From positions 434,001 through 498,000 of the forward strand of contig NZ_BMTS01000002.1 of assembly GCF_014649795.1 (NCBI RefSeq): 64,000 bases of DNA. Reading direction: 5' to 3'. The notes under the pieces are model-generated. The model had not been told where the DNA came from. It saw nothing but the letters and a program-made list of their open reading frames with translations, and did not search any database. This stretch comes from Streptomyces melanogenes. GTDB taxonomy: Bacteria > Actinomycetota > Actinomycetes > Streptomycetales > Streptomycetaceae. This document shows, in pieces, positions 16,667-24,490 of the stretch. Each line of letters opens with the position of its first letter. Position 1 is the first letter of the stretch. Both the position numbers and the translations under genes were made by a program.

Positions 16667-17816
16667 AGCTCTCGACACTACGGCGGCTCAGGGTCACGCC
16701 GACAGCGATGGTGGCGGCGGCCACCAGCCCGGCGGCGAGCACGGCGCCGTGCCCGGCGAAGGTGCAGCCGAGGATCGCGACCGCCGAGACGGGCAGGGTC
16801 AGCTGCTGGGCGAGGGTCCGCTTGAAGTGGCGCGAGTGCAGGGCCCAGACGGTCAGCATGAACAGCGCGGCGGGGACCGTGACGGCGGCCGCGGCCGCCG
16901 CCGTGGAGATGTGCGCCTTGCCGACGGCCTGCTCGACCGCCACCTCCATCCCGGCCCCGATGGCGGCGGCCGAGCCGAGGATGACGAAGTGGCCGTACCC
17001 CCAGGCGAACGCCTGGCTGTTGGAGGTGAGGTGCCCGGCGATCGGCACCGCGAAGTAGATCCACCAGGCGGCGAAGACGATCAGCAGCCCGCCGCCCGCG
17101 AGCGGCAGCAGCTCGCCCAGCGCCTCGTGCTCGTCCAGCGCCTCCTGTACGGCGACGGTGGCGGCGGCGACCGTCTCGCCGAGCACGATCAGGGTGAACA
17201 GGCCGTACCGCTCGGCGATGTGGTGCGGGTGCCAGGTGCTCTGGGTGGTCCGCTCGGCGATCACGGGCACGGAGAGCTCGGCGGCCGCCAGCACCACGAA
17301 CACCCAGGAGCGGGCGGTACCGGCCGGCACGAAGAGCATCCCGATCCAGCCGAGCTGGCACACGACGAGCCCGGCGGCGTACAGCAGCGCCATCCGCCGC
17401 TCGGCCGGGTCCGCCGCGCTGCGCGCCGCGCGCAGCCACTGGCTGGTCAGGGCGAGCCGCATCACGATGTAGCCGACGACGCAGACGGTGAAGTCGTGGT
17501 CGTCGAACGCGCGCGGCACCCCGGCGGCCAGGATGAGGACGCCGGTGATCTGTACGAGCGTGACGACCCGGTAGAGCACGTCGTCGCTGTCGTACGCCGA
17601 GGCGAACCAGGTGAAGTTCATCCAGGCCCACCAGATGGCGAAGAACACGGCCACATATCCGGCGAGCCCGGTCCCGAGGTGCCCCTCGGCGAGCGAGTGG
17701 ACGAGCCGGGCGCCGGCCTGGGCGACGGCGACGACGAAACAGAGGTCGAAGAAGAGTTCCAGGGGCGTGGCCGCGCGGTGTTCCTCGTGGCGGCTGCGGG
17801 CGGTCATGCGGGGCAT
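16659..17816 (-). CDS. Low temperature requirement protein A (LtrA) family membrane protein
   Basis: 385 residues with about 12 hydrophobic segments and the family signature ATPLELFFDLCFVVAVAQ at residues 16-33. FTWFASAYDSDD and HHIAERYGLFTLIVLGE are further conserved LtrA stretches. LtrA was named from a Listeria mutant unable to grow in the cold; its biochemical role is unresolved. An in-frame ATG at 17807 is a possible alternative start, and neither start has a good Shine-Dalgarno sequence. The P1 peptidase gene overlaps its 3' end. Confidence 0.85.
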   Translation of the reverse strand: MPRMTARSRHEEHRAATPLELFFDLCFVVAVAQAGARLVHSLAEGHLGTGLAGYVAVFFAIWWAWMNFTWFASAYDSDDVLYRVVTLVQITGVLILAAGVPRAFDDHDFTVCVVGYIVMRLALTSQWLRAARSAADPAERRMALLYAAGLVVCQLGWIGMLFVPAGTARSWVFVVLAAAELSVPVIAERTTQSTWHPHHIAERYGLFTLIVLGETVAAATVAVQEALDEHEALGELLPLAGGGLLIVFAAWWIYFAVPIAGHLTSNSQAFAWGYGHFVILGSAAAIGAGMEVAVEQAVGKAHISTAAAAAAVTVPAALFMLTVWALHSRHFKRTLAQQLTLPVSAVAILGCTFAGHGAVLAAGLVAAATIAVGVTLSRRSVESYD

Positions 17817-17998
17817 GGGGGATAGGAGACCAGACGGCCGGGGGCTGGGGCGGCAACCGGGGCCGCGCGGCGGGTTGACCCAGGGCTCTCGCCTCCCGGG
17901 TGGGGTCCTCGGGTGGACGGCGGGACGGTTGGCGGGCGGGTTGACTTACGGCTCCCGGGTGGCGGGACCAAGGGCGGGCGCCCCGATGACGTTGGCCT

Positions 17999-18039
17999 CT
18001 GACGCCTCCCTTCCCCCGGGCGGAGCCTTGAGGTGTCAG
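17999..18039. other. Inverted repeat upstream of narK
   Basis: CTGACGCCTC (17999-18008) faces GAGGTGTCAG (18030-18039), 9 of 10 paired, ending 28 bp before the narK start. It could be a leader hairpin or attenuator. A diverged direct duplication beginning GCGGGTTGAC lies further upstream (near 17871 and 17936). No Rex-type site was seen here. Confidence 0.35.
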
Positions 18040-18067
18040 GACTCGTCTCAACCCCCTGGGATGCACC

Positions 18068-19507
18068 ATGAGTTCCGCCCTGCAAGAACGGCCGACGGCG
18101 AGCGCGCCGAGGCCGCCGTACGGGAGCGACCGCCCGGACCCCGGCCAGTACCGGCCCGGCCGTACGATCACCGACTGGGATCCGGAGAACGAGGTCTTCT
18201 GGCGGTCGGTCGGCCGCAAGGTCGCCCGGCGCAACCTGTGGATCGCCGTACCGGCCCTGCTCGTGGCGTTCGTGGTGTGGCAGGTGTGGTCGGTGACCGC
18301 GACGAACCTCAAGGACGTCGGCTTCGGCTACAGCACCTCGCAGCTGTTCTGGCTGACGGCGATCCCGGGCCTGACGGGCGGCACGTCCCGGATCCTCTAC
18401 ACCTTCCTAGGCCCGATGATCGGCCAGCGCCGCTTCACGGCGCTGTCGACGATCGTCCTCGTGATACCCCTGATCTGGCTGGGCGTGGCGATCCAGGACC
18501 CCTCCACCCCGTACGCCGTGATGGTCGCCATCGCCGCCCTCTGCGGCATAGGCGGCGCGAACTTCGCCTCCTCCCTGGCCAACATCGGCTTCTTCTTCCC
18601 GAAGAGCGAGAAGGGCAATGCGACGGGCATCAACGGCGGCCTGGGCAACCTGGGTGTCTCGGTGGTCCAGCTGGCCACGCCGATCGTCATCACCTCCTCG
18701 GTGATCGCCCTCGGCTCGGCCCAGCACAAGGCGGACGGCACGCCGGTGTACCTCCAGAACGCCGCGTTCCTGTGGGTGCCGGTGCTGGTGGTCCTGGCGG
18801 TGGTGGCCTGGTTCGGCCAGAACGACCTGAAGGTCGCGTCCACGCCGTTCAGCCGCCAGAAGGTCATCTTCAAGCGGAAGCACACGTGGCTGATGACGTG
18901 GCTGTACGTGGGCACGTTCGGCTCGTTCATAGGCTTCGCGGCGGCGCTGCCGCTCCTGATCAAGACCACATTCCCGGCGTACTCGGTGGCGACGTACGCC
19001 TGGATGGGACCGGCGCTGGGGGCGCTGGCGCGGTGGGCCGGGGGCTGGATCGCGGACCGGGTGGGCGGGGCGAGGGTGACGATCGTGGCGTTCGTGGGGA
19101 TGGCGCTGTCGATAGTCGGCGTAATCAACTTCCTGCCGGGGGCTGGGGCGGACTCGGGGAACTTCTACGGCTTCTTCGCCTGCTTCCTGGCGGCGTTCCT
19201 CTTCTCGGGGATGGGCAACGGCTCGACGTTCCGCCAGATCCCGGTGATCTTCCGCAACCAGCACCTGCGGGGCCTGGAGCCCGGGACGCGTGCGTACGCC
19301 CAAGCCCGCAAGCAGTCCGAGATGGAGGCGGGCGCGGTAACGGGCTTCACCTCGGCGATCGCCGCGTACGGCTTCTTCTTCATCCCGGCGATGTTCGCGA
19401 ACTTCGCGGTGACCAGTGCGATGTGGTGCTTCGTGGGGTTCTATGCGAGCTGTGTGGGGGTGGCGTGGTGGTACTACGCGAGGGCGGGGGCGGAGGCGAG
19501 GTCCTGA
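18068..19507 (+). CDS. narK: NarK-type nitrate/nitrite MFS transporter
   Basis: 479 residues with about 12 transmembrane helices. GGANFASSLANIGFFFPKSE and GINGGLGNLGVSVVQL together form the nitrate signature region of NarK proteins, and GNATGINGG is the glycine-rich substrate-channel part. It imports nitrate and/or exports nitrite. ATG 18068 is preceded by a weak GGGATG. The gene lies at the head of the pfl/molybdoenzyme block but is separated from pflB by repeat element B, so it has its own promoter. No nitrite reductase or narGHJI genes are in the window. Confidence 0.9.
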   Translation: MSSALQERPTASAPRPPYGSDRPDPGQYRPGRTITDWDPENEVFWRSVGRKVARRNLWIAVPALLVAFVVWQVWSVTATNLKDVGFGYSTSQLFWLTAIPGLTGGTSRILYTFLGPMIGQRRFTALSTIVLVIPLIWLGVAIQDPSTPYAVMVAIAALCGIGGANFASSLANIGFFFPKSEKGNATGINGGLGNLGVSVVQLATPIVITSSVIALGSAQHKADGTPVYLQNAAFLWVPVLVVLAVVAWFGQNDLKVASTPFSRQKVIFKRKHTWLMTWLYVGTFGSFIGFAAALPLLIKTTFPAYSVATYAWMGPALGALARWAGGWIADRVGGARVTIVAFVGMALSIVGVINFLPGAGADSGNFYGFFACFLAAFLFSGMGNGSTFRQIPVIFRNQHLRGLEPGTRAYAQARKQSEMEAGAVTGFTSAIAAYGFFFIPAMFANFAVTSAMWCFVGFYASCVGVAWWYYARAGAEARS

Positions 19508-19519
19508 GGGAGGAGTTCC

Positions 19520-20008
19520 CCCCACCCCGCCCCTTCCCTGAAGCCCTCTGGCGGGCGGCCGGGTGGGGGGTCGGGGCGGGTTGCTTGAGGGCTGCGCCCC
19601 CAGACCCCCGGTGTTTGTCTGCGGGCCGGTGGGGGCTGGTCGCGCAGTTCCCCGCGCCCCTGGGACCCCGGTTCGTCTGCGGACCGTGCTGGGTTGCTCG
19701 CGCAGTTCCCCGCGCCCCTAAAAGCGCCCCTCCGGGGCGATCCCCGCTGGTCGCACCCGCGCAGCCGCAAAGGCCACACCCCGGGGCACCCCGGGGATTG
19801 CCGCGCAGCGGCATCTCTAGGGGCGCGGGGCTGTGTCGTTGTGCGGCTCCGCCGCGTGGGCGCGACCAGCGCCCCTAAGGGGCGCGGGGAACTGCGCGAC
19901 CAGCCACAGACGGCCCGCAGACGAACGGGGTCCGGGGGCGTAGCCCTCGGGAGGCCACCCTCACCCCCACCCACCCCCGGAGGGTTCAGGGAAGGGGCGG
20001 GGTGGGGG
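19520..20008. repeat. Composite palindromic repeat element, copy B (longest)
   Basis: This fills most of the 726-bp narK-pflB gap. The outer arms start CCCCACCCCGCCCC at 19520 and end GGGGCGGGGTGGGG near 20007. Internal GCGCAGTTCCCCGCGCCCCT arms occur twice on the left (near 19640 and 19695), with a matching AGGGGCGCGGGGAACTGCGC arm near 19878. It looks like two nested copies of the element. It begins 12 bp after the narK stop and ends 10 bp before the Rex operator. Confidence 0.8.
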
Positions 20009-20017
20009 ATCCAAAAT

Positions 20018-20037
20018 CTTGTGAAGGCATTCACAAG
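20018..20037. promoter_or_regulatory. Perfect Rex operator upstream of pflB
   Basis: CTTGTGAAGGCATTCACAAG is an 8-bp perfect dyad with a 4-bp spacer. Its core TGTGAA-N4-TTCACA is the published operator of the NADH/NAD+-sensing repressor Rex, defined in S. coelicolor. It lies 197 bp before pflB. The intervening leader is extremely C-rich and carries a GGGACC/GGGTCCC hairpin near 20113. Confidence 0.8.
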
Positions 20038-20233
20038 CGCACCCGGGCCGAAAGTCCCCCGGATACGCGCAGGTCAGACCCCCCAAACCCCCACCCCACC
20101 CCCCACCGAGGGGACCTTGGGTCCCACACCCAGGACCAATGCCGCCCCCTTTCCCCACCCCCCCCAGGCGTGCAATGGAACCGCAGGGCGAACACACATC
20201 GCCCGCGACCGCGATACGAAAGGCGCCAGAATC

Positions 20234-22507
20234 ATGACCGTGGCTGCGGACAACAAGACGACGGCGAACGCAACGGCCACCGACCACGCCTGGCGCGGAT
20301 TCAACGGCAAGACATGGCGCACCACCCCAGACGTCCGCGACTTCATCCAGCACAACTACACCCCGTACAAAGGAAACGCGGACTTCCTCACCACCCCCAC
20401 CCCCCGCACCACCACCCTCTGGAACAAGCTCCTGTCCCTGTTCCCGGACGAGATCACCCGCGGCATCCACGACGTCGACCCGCACACCCCCTCCCGCATA
20501 GACGCCTTCGCCCCCGGCTACATCGACCCCGACCTGGACCTCATCGTCGGCCTGCAGACCGACGCCCCGCTCAAGCGCGCGATCATGCCCAACGGCGGCT
20601 GGCGCATGGTCGAGAGCGCCCTGAACGCGTACGGCCACGAAGCCGACCCCGGCATCCGCACCGTCTACACCCACCTCCGCAAGACCCACAACGAGGCCGT
20701 GTTCGACGCGTATACCCCGGAGATCCGCGCTTGCCGCTCCTCCGGGATCATCACCGGCCTCCCCGACGCGTACGGCCGCGGCCGCATCATCGGCGACTAC
20801 CGCCGCGTCGCCCTCTACGGCGTCGACCGCCTCGTCGACGCCAAGCGCGCCGACCGGGCGCGGCTCGACGCCGAGTGGCCCACCGAGCACGTGATCCGCG
20901 ACCGCGAGGAGATCGCCGAGCAGATCAAGGCCCTGGGCGAGCTGAAGGCCATGGCCCTGTCGTACGGGTACGACATCTCCGGGCCCGCGAAAACCGGCCG
21001 CGAGGCCGTCCAGTGGCTCTACTTCGGCTACCTCGCCGCCGTGAAGGAGCAGAACGGCGCGGCCATGTCCATCGGCCGCATCGACTCCTTCCTCGACATC
21101 TACCTCCAGCGCGACCTGGACGCCGGGACCCTCACCGAGTCCGAGGCCCAGGAGTTCATCGACGACTTCGTCATCAAGCTCCGCATCGTCCGCTTCCTGC
21201 GCACCCCCGAGTACAACGAGCTCTACTCCGGCGACCCGACCTGGGTCACCTGGTCCATGGCCGGGATCGGCGAGGACGGCCGCCCGCTGGTCACCCGCAC
21301 CACCTTCCGCGCCCTGCGCACCCTCTACAACCTGGGCCCCGCCCCCGAGCCCAACCTCACCGTCTTCTGGTCGACCCGGCTGCCCGCCGCCTTCAAGGAG
21401 TACGCCGCCCGCGTCGCCATCGACACCAGCGCCCTCCAGTTCGAGTCGGACGAGCTGATGCGCCCCAAGTACGGCGACGACACCGCCATCGCCTGCTGCG
21501 TCTCCGCGATGGCCACGGGCAGGCAGATGCAGTTCTTCGGCGCCCGCGTCAACGTCGCCAAGGCCCTGCTGTACGCGATCAACGGCGGCCGCGACGAGCT
21601 GACCGGCAAGCTCGTCGTCGAGGGCTTCGAGCCGATCACCGACACGTATCTGGAGTACGAGACGGTCGCCGAGCGGTACGACAAGATGCTCGACTGGCTC
21701 GCCCGGACGTACGTCCACGCCCTCAACGTCATCCACTACATGCACGACAAGTACGCCTACGAGCGCATCGAGATGGCCCTCCACGACCGCGCGGTCCTGC
21801 GCACCACGGCCTGCGGCATCGCTGGTCTCTCGGTCGCCGCCGACTCCCTCTCCGCGATCAAGCACGCCCGCGTGAAGGTCCTGCGCGACGAGACGGGCCT
21901 GGCCGTCGACTACGAGATCGAGGGCGCCTACCCCGCCTACGGCAACAACGACGACCGCGCCGACTCCCTCGCCCAGCGGCTCGTGCACGACTTCATGGAG
22001 AAGGTGCGCAAGCACCCCACGTACCGCGACGCGGTGCACACCCAGTCCGTCCTGACGATCACCTCCAACGTCGTCTACGGAAAGAAGACCGGCAACACTC
22101 CCGACGGCCGCCGTTCCGGCGCCCCGTTCGCCCCGGGCGCCAACCCGATGAACGGCCGCGACGAGCACGGCTACATCGCCTCCGCCCTCTCCGTCGCCAA
22201 GCTCCCGTACGACGACGCCGAGGACGGCATCTCACTGACCAACACGATCACCCCGGACGCGCTCGGCCGTACCCCCGAGGAGCGCATCGCCAACCTGAGC
22301 GGCGTCCTCGACGGGTTCATGGCGAGCGACGGCTTCCACATGAACGTGAACGTCCTGGACCGGGCGACCCTGGAGGACGCCATGGCCCACCCGGAGAACC
22401 ACCCGCAGCTGACCATCCGCGTCTCCGGATACGCCGTCAACTTCGTACGGCTGACGCGCGAGCAGCAGCTCGACGTCATCAACCGCACCTTCCACGGCTC
22501 GCTGTAG
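20234..22507 (+). CDS. pflB: Pyruvate formate-lyase (formate C-acetyltransferase)
   Basis: Converts pyruvate and CoA to acetyl-CoA and formate by a glycyl-radical mechanism in the anoxic cytoplasm. 757 residues, close to E. coli PflB (760). The catalytic cysteine pair is in [10 protein letters not shown] (residues 421-422) and the radical glycine is in [11 protein letters not shown] (residue 732). The C-terminus [15 protein letters not shown] also matches the family, so this is a true PFL rather than a diol dehydratase relative. ATG 20234 was chosen over upstream in-frame codons because those fall inside the repeat element and C-rich leader. The activase gene follows after 26 bp. A Rex operator upstream implies induction when NADH builds up. 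PFL is uncommon in streptomycetes. Confidence 0.95.
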   Translation: MTVAADNKTTANATATDHAWRGFNGKTWRTTPDVRDFIQHNYTPYKGNADFLTTPTPRTTTLWNKLLSLFPDEITRGIHDVDPHTPSRIDAFAPGYIDPDLDLIVGLQTDAPLKRAIMPNGGWRMVESALNAYGHEADPGIRTVYTHLRKTHNEAVFDAYTPEIRACRSSGIITGLPDAYGRGRIIGDYRRVALYGVDRLVDAKRADRARLDAEWPTEHVIRDREEIAEQIKALGELKAMALSYGYDISGPAKTGREAVQWLYFGYLAAVKEQNGAAMSIGRIDSFLDIYLQRDLDAGTLTESEAQEFIDDFVIKLRIVRFLRTPEYNELYSGDPTWVTWSMAGIGEDGRPLVTRTTFRALRTLYNLGPAPEPNLTVFWSTRLPAAFKEYAARVAIDTSALQFESDELMRPKYGDDTAIACCVSAMATGRQMQFFGARVNVAKALLYAINGGRDELTGKLVVEGFEPITDTYLEYETVAERYDKMLDWLARTYVHALNVIHYMHDKYAYERIEMALHDRAVLRTTACGIAGLSVAADSLSAIKHARVKVLRDETGLAVDYEIEGAYPAYGNNDDRADSLAQRLVHDFMEKVRKHPTYRDAVHTQSVLTITSNVVYGKKTGNTPDGRRSGAPFAPGANPMNGRDEHGYIASALSVAKLPYDDAEDGISLTNTITPDALGRTPEERIANLSGVLDGFMASDGFHMNVNVLDRATLEDAMAHPENHPQLTIRVSGYAVNFVRLTREQQLDVINRTFHGSL

Positions 22508-22533
22508 CCGTGGACGACGCAGGGGATCGCGCC

Positions 22534-23340
22534 ATGACCGTGCTGACCCGTCGGCCCGTGGGGGTGGTGGCCCCGGCCGTCACCCCGGCGGCGGCCGTCA
22601 CCCGCCGTCCCGTGGAGGGCTCGGTCCACTCCTGGGACCTGTCGACCGGCGTCGACGGCCCCGGCAGCCGCTTCGTCACCTTCCTCTCCGGCTGCCCCCT
22701 CACCTGTCTCTACTGCCACAACCCCGACACCTGGCGGATGCGCGCCGGCCGCCGCACCTCGGCCGACGCCGTGATCGCCGAGGCCCGCAAGTACACGCGG
22801 TTCATCGCGGCCGCGGGCGGCGGCGCCACCGTCAGCGGCGGCGAGCCCCTGCTCCAGCCGGTCTTCACCGGGGAACTGCTGCACCGGATGAAGCACGAGC
22901 TCGGCCTGCACACCGCCCTCGACACCTCCGGCTTCCTCGGCGCCCGCGCCACCGACGCGCTGCTCAGGGACGTCGACCTGGTGCTCCTGGACATCAAGTC
23001 GTGGGACCGGGACACCTACAAGAAGGTCACCGGCCGCCCCTTGCGGCCCACCCTGGGCTTCGCCCACCGCCTCGCCGACCTCGGCCAGGACGTCTGGGTA
23101 CGGTTCGTGCTCGTCCCCGGACTCACCGACGACCCCGCCGACGTCGAGGGCGTCGCCGCCTTCGCCGCCTCCCTCGGCAATGTCTCGCGCGTCGACGTCC
23201 TGCCCTTCCACAAGCTCGGCGAGCCCAAGTGGCAGGCGCTGGGCACGCCCTTCACCCTGCACGACACGCCGTCCCCGACCCCCGACGAGCTCGCCGCCGC
23301 CCGCGCGGTCTTCACCGCCCACGGTCTGCACGCCGTCTGA
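22534..23340 (+). CDS. pflA: Pyruvate formate-lyase activating enzyme (radical SAM)
   Basis: 268 residues. The radical-SAM cluster motif CPLTCLYCHNPDTW (CX3CX2C) lies near residue 54, and ATVSGGEPLLQP follows as the SAM-contact GGE motif. DVWVRFVLVPGLTDD and VDVLPFHKLGEPKW are typical of PflA. It uses flavodoxin or ferredoxin electrons to cleave SAM and place the glycyl radical on PflB. The first 30 residues form a low-complexity extension compared with E. coli PflA. It starts 26 bp after pflB and is certainly in the same operon. Confidence 0.94.
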   Translation: MTVLTRRPVGVVAPAVTPAAAVTRRPVEGSVHSWDLSTGVDGPGSRFVTFLSGCPLTCLYCHNPDTWRMRAGRRTSADAVIAEARKYTRFIAAAGGGATVSGGEPLLQPVFTGELLHRMKHELGLHTALDTSGFLGARATDALLRDVDLVLLDIKSWDRDTYKKVTGRPLRPTLGFAHRLADLGQDVWVRFVLVPGLTDDPADVEGVAAFAASLGNVSRVDVLPFHKLGEPKWQALGTPFTLHDTPSPTPDELAAARAVFTAHGLHAV

Positions 23341-23443
23341 GGGCCGACAGCCCGGTACGCCCTGGCTGCCATCTGACTGAAGGCTTCACCCCGCCGCCCG
23401 TCAAAACAGGTGATAACCGGTCAGATGCACCTACGGTGGCCGG

Positions 23444-24490
23444 GTGACCGAGCCTCCCGCAGCGAAGCCCGCCGTCGCGCTGCGCGCGACCGCCGCCGGT
23501 ACCGCCGTCTCCCTCCTGCTGATCCTCGCCATCGTCTTCGGCAGCCGACGGCTGAAGGACTTCGACTCCGCCCTGCTGCCGTACGCCTGCGCCACCGTCT
23601 TCCTCGCCTTCGGCGTCGCCTACCGCTACACCGTCTGGATCTCCTCCCCGGGCGCCCGCCGCCTCTTCCGGCAGGGCTGGCGCAGCCTGTTCTCCGCCGC
23701 CAACTTCCGCCGCGCGCCGACCGCCCTGCCCAGGATGGCCGCCACCTACCTCGGCTTCCAGAAGTTCCTGGGCGCCCGCTCGCACGCCCGCTGGGCCGCC
23801 CACCAGCTGATCTTCTGGGGCTGTCTGCTGGCCGCCGCGATCACCTTGCCGCTCACCTGGGGCTGGTTCACCTTCACCTCGTCGACCGGTTCCGGACCCG
23901 GCTACGAGATGCGGATCTGGGGCGTCAAGATCCTCGGCTTCGACTCGCTGAACGTCCTCGGCTGGCTGATGTTCCACGGCCTGGACATCGCCGCCGTCCT
24001 GGTCATCCCCGGCGCCTCGTACTTCCTGTGGCGCCGGATGAAGGACCGCGGCGCGATCACCGGCCAGCGGTTCGCCTACGACCTGGTCCCGCTGATCCTG
24101 CTGATCGTCATCTCCGTGACCGGCCTCCTCCTCACCTTCTCGTCGATCTTCCTGCACGGCGGGGGCTACGAGTTCCTCGCGGTGCTGCACATGGTGTCGG
24201 TGGTGCTGACCCTGATCTACATCCCGTTCGGGAAGTTCTTCCACATCGTCCAGCGGCCGGCCGCCGTCGGGATGCAGCTGTTCAAGTACACCGCCCGCCA
24301 GGACGAGCAGGTCTTCCACTGCCGCCGCTGCGGACAGCCCGTCGACACCGCCCCCTACGTCGAGAACCTGCGGGGGACCATGCGCGACCTGGACCTCGGC
24401 TTCGACGCCTGGGCCGAGTACTGCCCGCGCTGCAAGCGGGTGCTGCGCGGCACCGCCTACCTCGCGCACGTCAAGAAGGGCTACAAGTGA
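23444..24490 (+). CDS. Membrane subunit with C-terminal zinc ribbon, probable quinone/electron-transfer anchor
   Basis: 348 residues with about six hydrophobic helices and helix-borne histidines (for example in HQLIFWGCLL, LMFHGLDIAA, AVLHMVSVVL and FGKFFHIVQRP), reminiscent of the b-haem gamma subunits of nitrate reductase or HdrE-type proteins. The soluble C-terminus has two CxxC knuckles, CRRC and CPRC, about 40 residues apart, likely binding zinc or a rubredoxin-type iron. The GTG at 23444 is weakly supported. The stop overlaps the GTG start of the molybdoenzyme gene (GTGA), so the two are translationally coupled and likely form one complex. Precise family not recognised. Confidence 0.7.
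   Translation: MTEPPAAKPAVALRATAAGTAVSLLLILAIVFGSRRLKDFDSALLPYACATVFLAFGVAYRYTVWISSPGARRLFRQGWRSLFSAANFRRAPTALPRMAATYLGFQKFLGARSHARWAAHQLIFWGCLLAAAITLPLTWGWFTFTSSTGSGPGYEMRIWGVKILGFDSLNVLGWLMFHGLDIAAVLVIPGASYFLWRRMKDRGAITGQRFAYDLVPLILLIVISVTGLLLTFSSIFLHGGGYEFLAVLHMVSVVLTLIYIPFGKFFHIVQRPAAVGMQLFKYTARQDEQVFHCRRCGQPVDTAPYVENLRGTMRDLDLGFDAWAEYCPRCKRVLRGTAYLAHVKKGYK

Noticed and set aside
18068..23443. Assimilatory nitrate operon
   Set aside because: NarK and a NapA-like enzyme are present, but no nirBD, siroheme or nasA-partner genes were found in the window.
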